In this document: positions 1 through 10,480 of the stretch, one piece after another | Position numbering within the stretch: the first letter of the stretch is position 1 | How the letters are laid out: every line of letters starts with the position of its first letter | Assembly: GCA_038030265.1 (NCBI GenBank) | Contig: CM075939.1 | Location: 19,883,253-19,947,252, forward strand | DNA: 64,000 nucleotides | Origin: Corythucha ciliata | Lineage: Eukaryota > Arthropoda > Insecta > Hemiptera > Tingidae | Reading direction: 5' to 3' | Position numbers and translations under genes: made by a program | The notes under the pieces: model-generated | Seen by the model: only the letters and a program-made list of their open reading frames with translations | Database searches by the model: none | What the model was told of the DNA's origin: nothing

Positions 1-1536
1 ATATACAGGGTGGTCGGTTTTGAGATGCAAAAAAAAAAATTGGGTAATAGTACACCAAAAATGGGATAAAAAAGTCCTATTCGGATAGTGGCCTATCTCT
101 TTTTGTTTTCGAGTAATAATTTTTTTAGTGATTTTTAGGCGCAACTGTATTTTTCGCCGAAAAACTGTTATTTCTCAGCTTCTACTTCACCGTTTTCCAA
201 AAGTGATGGCAGTTTCGTAATCTACGGAAAATTTTCTACGGGATGAACGCAAAATCAATATTCGAAATTGTCATAAACGCCTAAAAACGTAACGTTTTCG
301 TTGCGTTAATGCAAAAAAACCAAGAATTTGACTTCACAAAACAATTTACTGTGTCACCAAAAATAGCTTCACACGTTGTCAAACGACGTAAAAACTTCTC
401 CGTTTTCCCAGCTTTCCAACGGTGTACTCGAAAGTGGAATTATCTCCCTCCTTTGACGAGAAAATTTGAAAAGAAGCGAAAAAGTCATACATTTTGGCCT
501 AAAAATGTGAATAATAACAGGTGCGAAAATTCATTTGTTTGGCTCTCTTTCTTGAGAAATCCAAGCGCTGGCACGGTAAAAATTAAAATGTATTGCATTT
601 GAAGAATAAACAACAAACAAATTAATTAATAAAATGGACGAAGAGGTGAGCGAATTTAGGGCTTCTGCTGGTTTTTTATGGGTCGGAGAGACCGATTAAT
701 AGGCCCACATTTCTTTGAAGGAACGGGGCAAGGTTACCTGCATTTCCTGCAAGTCGAATTGCCACGTCTTCTTGACGGAATGGACCCAGAGCTGAGGGAA
801 CAAATTATTTTCCAGCAAGACGGTGATTTCGGTCTTCGACGATCCCAGCCCAGCCCCCATAAAAATCCACCAGACGCCCTAAATTCGCACACCTCTTCGT
901 CCATTTTATTAATTTGTTTGTTTGTTGTTTATTCTTCAAATGCACTACATTTTAATTTTCACAGTGCCAGCTCTTGGATTTCTCAAGAAAGAGAGCCAAA
1001 CAAATGAATTTTCGCACCTGTTATTATTCACATTTTTAGGCCAAAATGTATGACTTTTTCGCTTCTTTTCGAATTTTCTCGTCAAAGGAGGGAGATAATT
1101 CCACTTTCGAGTACACCGTTGGAAAGCTGGGAAAACGGAGAAGTTTTTACGTCGTTTGACAACGTGTGAAGCTATTTTTGGTGACACAGTAAATTGTTTT
1201 GTGAAGTCAAATTCTTGGTTTTTTTGCATTAACGCAACGAAAACGTTACGTTTTTAGGCGTTTATGACAATTTCGAATATTGATTTTGCGTTCATCCCGT
1301 AGAAAATTTTCCGTAGATTACGAAACTGCCATCACTTTTGGAAAACGGTGAAGTAGAAGCTGAGAAATAACAGTTTTTCGGCGAAAAATACAGTTGCGCC
1401 TAAAAATCACTAAAAAAATTATTACTCGAAAACAAAAAGAGATAGGCCACTATCCGAATAGGACTTTTTTATTCCATTTTTGGTGTACTATTACCCAATT
1501 TTTTTTTTGCATCTCAAAACCGACCACCCTGTATAT
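1..1536. mobile_element. Foldback element with ~660-bp inverted arms and a mariner-like transposase fragment in the loop
   Basis: Bases 1-662 are the near-perfect reverse complement of 876-1536. The outer ends read TATACAGGGTGG and CCACCCTGTATA. The 213-bp loop encodes part of a DDE transposase of the IS630/Tc1/mariner group. Both arms carry the same 94-97-codon open frame (309-602 plus, 945-1229 minus), which resembles no family I know and is probably fortuitous. The flanking TA is compatible with a mariner-type TA target duplication. The left end sits at the window edge, so the element may begin just outside. Confidence 0.85.
678..840 (+). pseudogene. Mariner/DDE-type transposase fragment
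   Basis: The frame reads DRLIGPHFFEGTGQGYLHFL, then LPRLLDGM, then IIFQQDGD. This is the segment around the second catalytic aspartate of IS630/Tc1/mariner-like transposases common in arthropods, which typically show GPYFFEG, then a leucine-rich stretch, then WFQQDGAPPH. Here the sequence leaves the family right after QQDG, so the PPH and the final catalytic acid are missing. Only about 55 codons survive between the two inverted arms. It cannot be an active enzyme. It shows that the foldback derives from, or captured, such an element. Confidence 0.75.
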
Positions 1537-1582
1537 TGCTTAAATGATCTAGCGTTTTCCATCTGAGAGACATTAAAGAGAG

Positions 1583-2155
1583 ACTTTCAGCGCAGCCATT
1601 TTTATATTAGGTAATTATTTTTTGTTTTGTTTTATGGTGCTACGATACAGATCGTTAGATTTGTCTCTGCACCAACTGCATGAATGAAATTTATTCTAGG
1701 TACCGAATTGCATGAAACTGTGAAACGTATTCGATAACGTTTTCGGGCGCCTGTTACATCTCTTTAGGGTGCGTTTATCAATGCACTTATTCTTCAGGCA
1801 AAGCTGGGATAAGTGTGCTTGCTATGGGTCTTTTTGTAAACAGTAATGTAAAGTTATTCGAGAGATAGCCATTCCATAAGACAACTTTACATTACTGTTT
1901 ACAAGAAGACCCATAGCAAGCACACTTATCCCATCTTTGCCTGAAGAATAAGTGCATTGATAAACGCACCCTAAAGAGATGTAACAGGCGCCCGAAAACG
2001 TTATCGAATACGTTTCACAGTTTCATGCAATTCGGTACTTAGAATAAATTTCATTCATGCAGTTGGTGCAGAGACAAATCTAACGATCTGTATCGTAGCT
2101 CCATAAAACAAAACAAAAAATAATTACCTAATATAAAAATGGCTGCGCTGAAAGT
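1583..2155. mobile_element. 573-bp hairpin element (MITE-like), arms 1583-1855 and 1883-2155
   Basis: The 273-bp arms are reverse complements with few mismatches around a 27-bp loop (1856-1882). The outer ends read ACTTTCAGCGCAGCC and its complement. There is no coding capacity. A shorter, diverged relative lies at 40664-40814 in sog intron 3. Confidence 0.85.
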
Positions 2156-3649
2156 AGCATTAATTTTACACCTGTTACATCTATATTTGTCTTAGTCAAT
2201 TTATGAAACAAGGCAGTGGAAGTGACAGTGTTGTGGTGAAAGAGTTTCTCAGGTTTTTCGCTGCACGATCTATCTCTTCCGAGCAGTTTTCAATTACAAA
2301 TTAGAACTCCCTACCCGCACCCGCTCCTAGCCTCTAGCAGCAGTAGTAGAATTTTTGACGTACTGTAACAAGATAATTACCATTAATACGGGGAAAACGA
2401 TAGATAATGATCGGTAAATCTTTCCTCTCTCGCAAACTTTATCTGACACATTACGTATAGGATGGACTGTTGTGTGACTCAAGACACGTTCTATTAATTT
2501 TCTTGACGCAGCGTGCATACGTGCATGTAACGCTGCAGTATATTATAATAGCAGGAACGAAAGCCCTACAAGAAGCGATTAGTATATTTTCAGCATTATC
2601 ATCACCTTTGACGTCGTTCTGGGGAAATGGAGTTTTTCTCTTTAGATATGTGCATACATTTCATAGTTATTATATTATTATACAACTAGGGGTGGGTAGA
2701 AGAAGAGAGTGCGACAAGTTTCAATCAGAGAATCCCGGGAATTTCAAATGCGCAAGAAAAAATACATTCATGGAGCAATTATCGTCGGGAATCTTTTTCA
2801 ATGAGACAGTACCCACTATAATCAAATGGCTTCAAAGAGACCCTCTCTCCTCTCCCACTCATTCTCCCCATTCTCACTCCTCTCCATTCTGCACACAATC
2901 CCCACTCGGAAACATTACTTTTTCAGCTTAAACTGGCATTTCTCTCTGCACCCCTCACTGACCGCCACCCATTACTTCCCTGTCGTTCTTTTTGCGCAGT
3001 AGACACGACATTTTTGTGTTTTTTACACAATTTTATTTCAAAAAATATGGTTTATTTGTTTGGTCAAGGGTCCGGCAGTGCCGATTGAAAATGATTTGAC
3101 TAGCCGTTGGATTCAACATTTTATTTGCTTTCCGGCTTTTCCCTTGTTTACGTGAGACGCATGCGGTGAAGTGCTTTCGTATTCAATGAGTATTTCAATG
3201 GTGTTGGACGCCAACGCATTTTTATTATTGACACTGGAAATTTTTGCACACGGCTCGCTCACTGAGGAACGGGTTTATTTGTATTTTATTATAATTAATT
3301 TTTTTCTGAAATACAAGCTGCGATGAAAAAAAAAATTAATTTTCAACACTACAAAATCCTTCCTGGGATCTCAAAAGTATAAAATCCAGTCATATTAGAA
3401 TTGCTTTGTCGAAACTTCCTTGAAGGTGTTTGCAGGAAAACCTAAAATAGAAGTGTATTTTCTTTAGACGCCTGTCTGGATTTCATTCTAGGACGTGATC
3501 CATTAATAATTTCGCACCAGCCCGGAACCGTCATAATCCTTCAGGTAGGTAATTCAAGTGGGAGTCCCCCCCCCCCCCGACCGTTCAACAAAAACCACCA
3601 ACTTTACTGTTCTGCCTAAAACTCTTTAATATACCTACATCTCATTTCC
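2156..3649. other. Intergenic sequence, no gene recognised
   Basis: Open frames here (for example 2470-2931) have no recognisable domain and unremarkable composition. There is a C-rich tract near 3567. I see no RNA gene or element boundary. Confidence 0.5.
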
Positions 3650-3716
3650 GGCTTTGAAGGTGAGATATTTTCTTTCTGACTGAAAGGCAGTAAAATACCT
3701 TCTCACCTTCAAAGCC
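3650..3716. repeat. Short inverted repeat (67 bp)
   Basis: GGCTTTGAAGGTGAGA at 3650 pairs with the complementary TCTCACCTTCAAAGCC ending at 3716, separated by a ~35-bp loop that also pairs partly. It could be a tiny MITE or just a structured spot. Confidence 0.6.
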
Positions 3717-5840
3717 CCGTGGTTACTTGAGGGGGAGGTTTAAGGAGTCCTGTTGTAAATAGGGGTGCTAGAAAGTGATCATAAGAGTCAGGGCATATAA
3801 ATTTCTTAACCAGGAAAAAGGATTTCTTTTTCCAACACTCACAGGACAGGTAATCCAAGAATTTTTCTCAAGGGCCAGATTGGAATGTTATAAGCTTTCA
3901 TTGTTAAATTTACGCTTCAAGCCCACTTAAATGTTCTCTTTGTTCCCGAATTAAATTCTTCATGCAGAATGAACATCCCTTATCCACGATATCTACATTG
4001 AAAGGTCAACGGTAACATCCCTAGTGTTAAAAAATGTGTTCACGTGGAAAACGAGCGATTTTATTTTCGAACCATTCAAGTTTCGATTTTGTTTCATCGG
4101 TGGTTCGATTTTAGAATGACAGTTTGTGGAAAATACCATGAATTAAGTCCTTTCCCACAGTTTTTCAGCGTTCCGAATAATTGTTGTTAATTAAACGCAC
4201 ATTGTACGTGTTGACTCAGTCGTCGGCCGGTGGACCGTGAATCACACATCCAGTGGACGTGAGTTAGGGGGTCAAATGGTTGAGATAAAAATTTTGAAGT
4301 TATTCGGAGCCGGAAACGTGGACATGATGTCGCGAAGGTCGCAGAATAATTTCCCACGTAGGATTTCAGTTTTCAAGGAGGACCATCTTAACTCTCTTAC
4401 GTTGGACATAATTATGTTGTATAATGATCCAGATTTGAACCCAGTTTGAACGTGAAAATGAAAACGAAAAATAAAATGAAGCATACCGGCATACGCGTCG
4501 TTGTTATTGACTAGTATTTTAAGTAGGCAAATATAAAATACGCAGATACCTATGCATTCTAATGAATGTGTCCGTGGTACTGAGACAATTAAATTGGGCA
4601 TTTTTGTCGTCCTGTCAATATTGACCCAATACCTTCAGATATTGAACGCCCCTTCATCACGCCAGTGGCGGTCTGGCGGTACCCATAGCGTTATTTTTTA
4701 CTATCCTAACCTTATTTCTAATGGAGTGGCATTAAAAACCACTTACGTTACTTTTTTACGCCAGCTAAAGGATGACCCTCTGGGCATCATTTGACAAAGA
4801 TGAAATTGACAAAAAATGCTTGGCAAAAATGAGCCAGTGTTGGGGGTAAAAATATATATTTGCCAAGTGGTCATGATGGAACAGGTGTCGCCCCACTTTA
4901 AAGGAGTCGGCAAATGCCTTCCACCTATCTCCTGTAAGGCTTGATTGTCAATTACAAGGAGTTTTTCGAGGATGTGCACTTCCAGACTGCTGGGGGCCTG
5001 AACAATACAGTATATAACAGGTTTCTGACTTCGGTTACCCATCTGAAACGGGCTGCCGAGAGGGGCCACCTGCCCTTTATCCTAAAAAATGTCATGAAAG
5101 AAAAAGGGTAAAGTGGATTTTCAAATAAAAAAGAGATAAGGTCAGGGAAGTGAGAAAAAACTGTCAAGTTGGTGTTTCTAGGTGGCAGTTTTATCGCCTA
5201 CGCCGCACATGTTTTTCACATTTCTAAGGAAAAATTGTTTGTCCCGTTATGGCGAATTGAGAGGGGTCAAAAGATTATGTTATACTACATGTTATACGGC
5301 AGAGTATGAAATGAGGCTTAGACTAAAGAATACCTGTAGCATTCAATACAATGCCTAGTAGTCCCTAGCAATGTGTGAAATTAGAATGGTGTCATACTTA
5401 GTCTAGACATTCTATTGTAGAATGCCTAAAGCTTCTAAGCTATGAAAGCAGTAACAAAAACTGTTTTCTCCAGGTGAATACCTTAATTCCGCACGCTCAA
5501 TGCCCCTTTAGCGTTTAGTAATAGACAATATTCCGCACAGTGCGAGAAAGAATTATTCTCGCACGGCGTGCGAGAAAGTATTTCATTTCCGGCACGGCAT
5601 GCGAGAAAAATAACCCAATTTGAAAATTTTGACGGCTACCTCATCAATTCGAAGCGGGTAAACTCGATATGAGAGGTTATTTACCCACTCAGTAGAATAT
5701 ATTTCCCAGCTTCTTGTGTTCGCAAGTAGTTCAGTACTTTGACTTTGAACTGAACTTCTTTGCGTTTTATTTTGGTCCGGAATGTGAAGTAGAAGAATCA
5801 TTTTAAAGTAATTTCTATAGATAGATACAAAGCCTAACAC
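3717..5840. other. Intergenic sequence, no gene recognised
   Basis: Only short open frames on both strands, none with a recognisable family motif. Locally AT-rich. A small cluster of CGCACGGCGTGCGAGAAA-like motifs lies near 5540-5610. Confidence 0.45.
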
Positions 5841-5996
5841 CTTTCGAGCTTCGAGAAAAAATGGCCTCTCTGGCGGGATTTGAACCCACAACCTCTACTG
5901 AAATGCTAGTCCAATGAGCTACCAATTGCGCTACGGTGACCCCCTTGGGGGACGAAAATCTAGGCGTTTCTCCTTATCGGTAAACCACGCCGAATT
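5841..5996 (-). repeat. tRNA-containing dispersed repeat, copy 1 (degenerate)
   Basis: Minus-strand 5940-5863 looks like a tRNA. It has GCGCAATTGG in the D region and a T arm GTGGG-TTCAAAT-CCCGC, followed by encoded CCA and a T6 run. The acceptor strands no longer pair and the variable region is too long. The same flanks occur in the copy at 7241-7442: GAAACTCGAA-like sequence after the T run, and a GGCGTGATTTAC-like block upstream. This makes it a retroposed or duplicated tRNA-type repeat rather than a working gene. Confidence 0.7.
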
Positions 5997-6183
5997 TTAT
6001 CTTATCTCGATGTTGTTAGATAGATACGAAGGGTAATTCTGTCGTCGGTATTTTTAATTAAAGTGATAAATTATTTACAGATGTGTTAATGTAATTTGGT
6101 TTTTGAATGATCAAAATTTAAAAAATGTACCTGATCAAAATTAGTTTTTGGAATTCGGCAACCTGTGAAACCATATTTTTAGT

Positions 6184-6216
6184 AAAGGCCTCGCCACACC
6201 CAAACAGAACGCGAAC
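6184..6216 (+). repeat. Solo end of the 22830-22983 MITE family
   Basis: AAAGGCCTCGCCACACC followed by AACGCGAAC matches the outer arm of the inverted-repeat element at 22830-22983. No second arm is seen nearby. Confidence 0.45.
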
Positions 6217-6589
6217 AGGCGAAGTGGACCTGTAAAATTGTTCTTAAGAACGACAGATAGACGAAAACCACTTTTTTCCAACTGTCCCGCCACCACTTTT
6301 CAAACTGTTCAGGAAAGAGTAGGAAACCACGGCATTAGCTTTTTAAATTGGCCAACTGCGCGAAATTATGCTTTATTTTGTAGCAGCGAAACCCACCAAA
6401 TAGCTTTTCTGGGGCAAACCAGTCCCGCGAAACTGGTTTGTAATGAGTGAAATCCGTGATTTTTCACCCCGTTGCGTTGGGTGCAAGGGGCCACGCGCAC
6501 AAGCACACGGATGCAGCGTTTATAGGCCAGCTTTCCTCTACGTCTGACACAGCTGAATAGCAGCAGAATGAGTCACTACATAAGACCTA

Positions 6590-7145
6590 TACACCACGAA
6601 ATTTCATTTTGCAACGAAACAAACCCGCAAATTTGGTTTCTCGAATCCTCGAAATTTGGTGTTAGAAAGAGCTCTATGTCCACGAAATTGGCTGTTTAAT
6701 GACCCATATCCGTTTTTACAGATTGCACCTCGCATTTGTCTGTGAAATAAGCTGAAGCCACGCGATTGGATTTTCGGGAGGGCCAGCCCCATGCAATTTT
6801 ATTTATTTATTTATTTTTTAAGGGAGAAAACCCCTTGAAATAGTTCTTGAACGAGCCATCTGCACGAAATTTAATTTTTGATGAGCCTGGATCCGCCAAA
6901 TTGGTGTTCCGAGTAAGTTCCCAAACTTGCCAAATTGATTTTTTGGGTGGTCAAATCCTATACAAAATTGGTATTTAATGGGTTAACACTGTGAAATTTC
7001 GTTTTTGAAAAAAGCCAGACCCATGTCATTTCTCGAGGACGCACAAATTGTGTTGTATAATCAGTAGCGAAAGTCGCACGAAATTACATTTTCATGTGAG
7101 GCTTGAATGCGCCAAATTGGGTTTTGAGTAGCTAAAACTCGTAAA
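6590..7145. repeat. Degenerate array, 'AAATTGG...GAGCC' dialect
   Basis: Phrases such as GCCAAATTGGTGTT, CACGAAATTGG and GAGCCTGGATC recur roughly every 25-45 bp with heavy variation. The same dialect recurs at about 8650-8830, 19480-20030 and 47940-48740. Confidence 0.6.
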
Positions 7146-7240
7146 ATTGTGTTGTGTGTGAGGCTGAGGCATCCATTCTCTTCTGAAATTAATAAATTAA
7201 TTAAACTGATGTTATCCCAACTGAGCATAGCCCAACACGA

Positions 7241-7442
7241 TTCGAGTTTCGAGAAAAAATGGCTCCCCCGGCGGGATTTGAACCCGCAACCTCTGGGTTA
7301 CCAGTCCAGCACGCTGCCAATTGCGCCACGGAGACGCCTTTGGGAGTCGTACTCCGAGGGATAAGCTAAGCCGAACCCCACCCAGGACCATTGTTTCGCG
7401 AAACTCTGGGCGATTCTCCTGATCAGTAAATCACGCCGAATC
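7241..7442 (-). repeat. tRNA-containing dispersed repeat, copy 2
   Basis: This is the full shared unit around the tRNA-like sequence. Besides the tRNA region, it shares with copy 1 the GAGAAAAAATGGC junction and a ~40-bp block ending CACGCCGAATCT. Copy 2 has about 50 bp of extra sequence (7345-7400) between that block and the tRNA. Confidence 0.65.
7260..7335 (-). tRNA. tRNA-like sequence, anticodon GGT (Thr), probably a tRNA-derived repeat
   Basis: Read on the minus strand this folds as a near-canonical 73-nt cloverleaf. It has acceptor GTCTCCG/CGGGGGA (one mismatch at the first pair), D stem GCGC/GCGT, anticodon stem CTGGA/CCCAG (one mismatch), loop CTGGTAA and T arm GCGGG-TTCAAAT-CCCGC. 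It is followed by encoded CCA and a T6 pol III terminator. Anticodon GGT is rare among eukaryotic tRNA-Thr genes, CCA is not normally encoded, and a second copy with shared flanks lies at 5841-5996. I therefore favour a tRNA-derived retroposon over a translation-competent tRNA. Confidence 0.5.
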
Positions 7443-7599
7443 TACACTATTTGAACACACAAGAGCCATCCTGATTGATGGGACCAGAGAGCTAATCAGA
7501 AAGCGGCTAGAGGCCCAAAACCAGGCCAAAAACAGAGGGAGGAGGGATTTCTCGTGAATTGATTGTTTCATGATTAGAGCTTTCTGTGGGAAAGCAACT

Positions 7600-8170
7600 A
7601 CAAAGCGGAATTACAAATTCGCTGCTAATATGAAAAGAAAATTCTCTAAATCATGGCTAAATTTGTAGCGCTAATAATTCGCTGCTAAATTTGTAGCACT
7701 AATAATTAGCTGCTAAAATTGTGAAAAAGCGCTAATTCGCTGCTAAAATTGCGAAAAAGCGATAATTCACAGCAAAATGTGAAAAACCACCAATTTACTG
7801 CTAAAGTTGAGGTAAAGCGATAATTAGAGGTTAAATGTGAATACATCGGTAATAATTCACCTCTAATATGGAGAAATAGCGCTAATTTGCTGCTAAAATG
7901 TTGAAAAAGCGCTCATTCGCCGGCTAAATGCGAGGAAGAAGCTATATAAATCATGGCTAAATGTGAAAAAGTTGTTTATACGCTGCTATAAACTTAAGAA
8001 CAAGCACTAATTCGTAGCTATAAATTGAATGAATCATCGATTAACTGCTGGAGTTGAGAAAAAACGCATATTCGAGGTTAAAATTGCGACAAATAAGCGC
8101 CGATTCGTAGCTGTATGCAAATAAAGGGAGAGAAAAACGGTTATTCAATGCTAAAATTGAGAAATACCAT
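7600..8170 (+). repeat. Degenerate ~30-bp array, 'GCTAATTCGC-GGCTAAAATTGAGAAAAA' dialect
   Basis: Units such as GCTAATTCGCTGCTAAAATT followed by GNGAAAAAGC recur every ~28-34 bp. Units differ from each other at 20-40% of positions and vary in length. The dialect recurs at 10480-12330, 12840-13090, 25890-26720, 28100-29000 and 56940-58330. It recurs in reverse orientation at 33190-33660, 51270-52260, 58380-59210 and 60770-61760. Confidence 0.8.
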
Positions 8171-9037
8171 TGTAGTGCAGAGTTTTGAATGGAATACCAG
8201 CACGTTTGATTACTCATATCTGCTGCTCATATAATCTGGGGAAAAAGTTATATTTTCTTCGCATGCGGAAGGGTCGAGGATGGTCCCATATTTGATCAGA
8301 ACTTTCTCTAGGGTTGGAATATTTTTGTGGCCGACCACCCCGAGGTTTTTAGTGCATTTCATTTAAAAAATGCACTATATTGTAGTTTGAACCATTTCGA
8401 GAGATGAACAGAATAAATACAACCCTCGCACATAAAATGATTCTAAAACATTTTTTTTAGGAAGGGATTTGTTGTTACTTCCTGAACTAATGCGAGAGAT
8501 TTTTTGGTTCGGAGATATTCTGGGCCTGGCCGGAGACCGGGTCCTGAGATTCCAGGCGAAAACCGGAGATCTGGCAAACCTATCTACATAATATATGTTT
8601 AACTAGTCACCAGAACAGTTTTCTGGAAACCCTATGTGAGCAACAAATACGTGATATTTGGGCATCAAAGGTGTCTAACCAGGGTAAATGTATTTTTGAA
8701 TGAGTCAACCCTGTACAATGGGCTTGTTGCGGGGAATCAATCCTGTGACATTGGCTTTTTGAGTGAGGAGAACCATTGAAATTCGTTCTGCGAGCAATAA
8801 TCCACAAATTTGGAATTTGATTTGGTTAATCTTGAGGTCAGGGCCAAGCCCCCTGGACGCGCCAAGGCATTACTGGCGCTAAAAACGCGCGCCTGTTTTA
8901 TCGGGAACGGACACGAGATAAGAGTTGGGTTATATTACCTCCAAATTCTAACTTGGTGGGCCACTGACTGTGGTATCGTAATGGAAATGCATAGCCGGTA
9001 TTGCTGTTTTTCTATTATTTCGCGTAAAGTTTGGGGT
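8171..9037. other. Intergenic; holds a 26-bp palindromic motif and a short AAATTGG-dialect stretch
   Basis: The motif AGTGCATTTCATTTAAAAAA followed by TGCACT occupies 8351-8376 and recurs in reverse complement at 45750-45775. Bases 8650-8830 show a few AAATTGG-dialect units. No gene is seen. Confidence 0.5.
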
Positions 9038-9130
9038 AAAATGAATGAAATACTGTATTTAATACTGTACTTTGCTGTTGTTACATCAAAAACTGAACTG
9101 GGAAAGAAAAGGAAAGATAACACACACAAC
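9038..9130 (+). repeat. ~90-bp dispersed repeat, copy 1
   Basis: From AAAATGAATGAAATACTG to GGAAAGATAACACAC this matches the reverse complement of 13138-13232 with small differences. Both copies share TTTGCTGTTGTTAC and GAACTGGGAAAGA. Confidence 0.65.
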
Positions 9131-9372
9131 AAAAGATGGGGAACGAAAATATACGGGAGCGGACACGAATGCCTAACCTTCACTGATAAGAGTGAAAATT
9201 CTAATTTGGTGGGCAGCTTGCTGTTTCTTCGTATAGAGAATTTTAAGAAAAAGTCATTTTTCTTATAAAAAGTTCCCTCCTGTGACTTTATATAAATATT
9301 TTGAAGTGAAATAGACCCCACAAAGCTAAGGTCATACGCTGAAAGCCTTGTTGTAACGCGAATACTCACCCA

Positions 9373-10480
9373 AATCACAAAAACCCAATCATTCTCCCAT
9401 GCAAGCATAACCTAACAACGATAATAGCAAGGCTCAAGCATGAAGAGTTGTTACATCGTGGAGCTCAGACTCTACTTGTCTCCCTTCGTCAGCAATATTG
9501 GCCGATTAATGGCAGGCACCTCACTCGGCGCATAGCAAATAAATGCATAACGTGCTTCCGTTTAAGGCCTCTACTCATCCGAAGCAATTAATGGGACAAC
9601 AACCCCAAGAGTGACTCCTTCACGCGCCTACACTCACACAGGTGTCGATTACTTCGGTCCTGTATTGGTCAAACTTAATCATACGCGAAGATCATCGGTG
9701 GCGAAGGCTTATGTCTCCCTATTCGTCTGCCTATCAACCAAGCTAATACACTCAGAGATTTATCGACTCAGTCATTTTTGTCAGCCTTTCGAAGATTTAT
9801 CTCCAAGAGGCAAGACGTACAAAATGTACTTAGACAACGCCACCACTTTTAAGGGAGCTGCCAACCAATTCCGACAGTTACAAGAACTCGTTCAATCTCA
9901 GGATTGCCAGGAGGCTATTCAAAATTTTGCAAGCAGCTGTGACATTCAATGGTCATTTATACCACTTTACGCTCCACATATGGGAGGCTTATGGGAGTCC
10001 AATGTTAAGTCAGTTAAACATCATTTGCGACGATCTATGGGTTCTCACGTCCTTACCTATGTAAATTTGTATACACTTCTTAATGAAATAGAGGCAATAG
10101 TCAATTCCCGGCCGGTTATCCCACTTTCCAGTGATCCCACTGATTTCTCATTTCTATCTCCAGGCCACTTCCTTATCGGCTGTCCCTTTACCAAATTCCC
10201 AGAACCTGACCAAGGCGGCATTCAAGTCAACCGAATACGACAATGGGAACTCTTGCAACGCCTAGTCCACTGGAGACAGTGGACCAGGGAACACTTATCC
10301 GAACTTCAAGTCAAACAAAAGTGGAAAACCATTCAAGACAACAATCAGATCGACACACTCGCTTTAATTAATGACGACAAGGCCCCCGTTCTACAGTGGC
10401 GACTTGGAAGAATCGTTGAATGTCATCCAGGAAAAGACGGCAAGGTTCGCGTAGTCTATAAAAAAAAAGAGAATAGATAA
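9373..10480 (+). pseudogene. BEL/Pao LTR retrotransposon pol remnant: integrase and C-terminal DUF5641-like region
   Basis: In one frame 9379-9585 encodes the integrase zinc-binding region: PIILPCKH, HEELLHRGAQTLLVSLRQQY and a CITC pair. A frameshift near 9590 follows. From about 9602 to 10480 a second open frame carries the core THTGVDYFGP, the second aspartate in YLDNATTF and the glutamate in GGLWESNVKSVKHH. Then come NSRPVIPL, GHFLIGCPF and a C-terminal region ending WRLGRIVECHPGKDGKVRVV. This order is diagnostic of BEL/Pao pol. The catalytic D, D and E are all present, but the frameshift plus loss of gag, protease, RT and LTRs make it a dead fragment. The degenerate array begins within a few bases of its stop codon. 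Confidence 0.9.

Noticed and set aside
309..602. 97-codon open frame repeated on both arms of the foldback
   Set aside because: It is duplicated only because the arms are inverted copies. No domain, initiation context or family resemblance.
2470..2931. 153-codon open frame upstream
   Set aside because: No recognisable motif; rich in serine/proline/histidine from a pyrimidine-rich stretch. No splice or promoter support.
5583..5891. Open frame containing WVQIPPERP-like peptide
   Set aside because: This is the translation of the tRNA-like repeat, a well-known source of spurious predicted proteins.
7600..8170. CRISPR-like ~30-bp periodic repeats
   Set aside because: Units are degenerate and contiguous with no unique spacers, and the genome is eukaryotic. 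These are repeat arrays, not CRISPR.
8935..9408. 157-codon open frame on the minus strand
   Set aside because: Overlaps the dispersed 90-bp repeat and the start of the BEL/Pao remnant. Composition is low complexity and no domain is visible.
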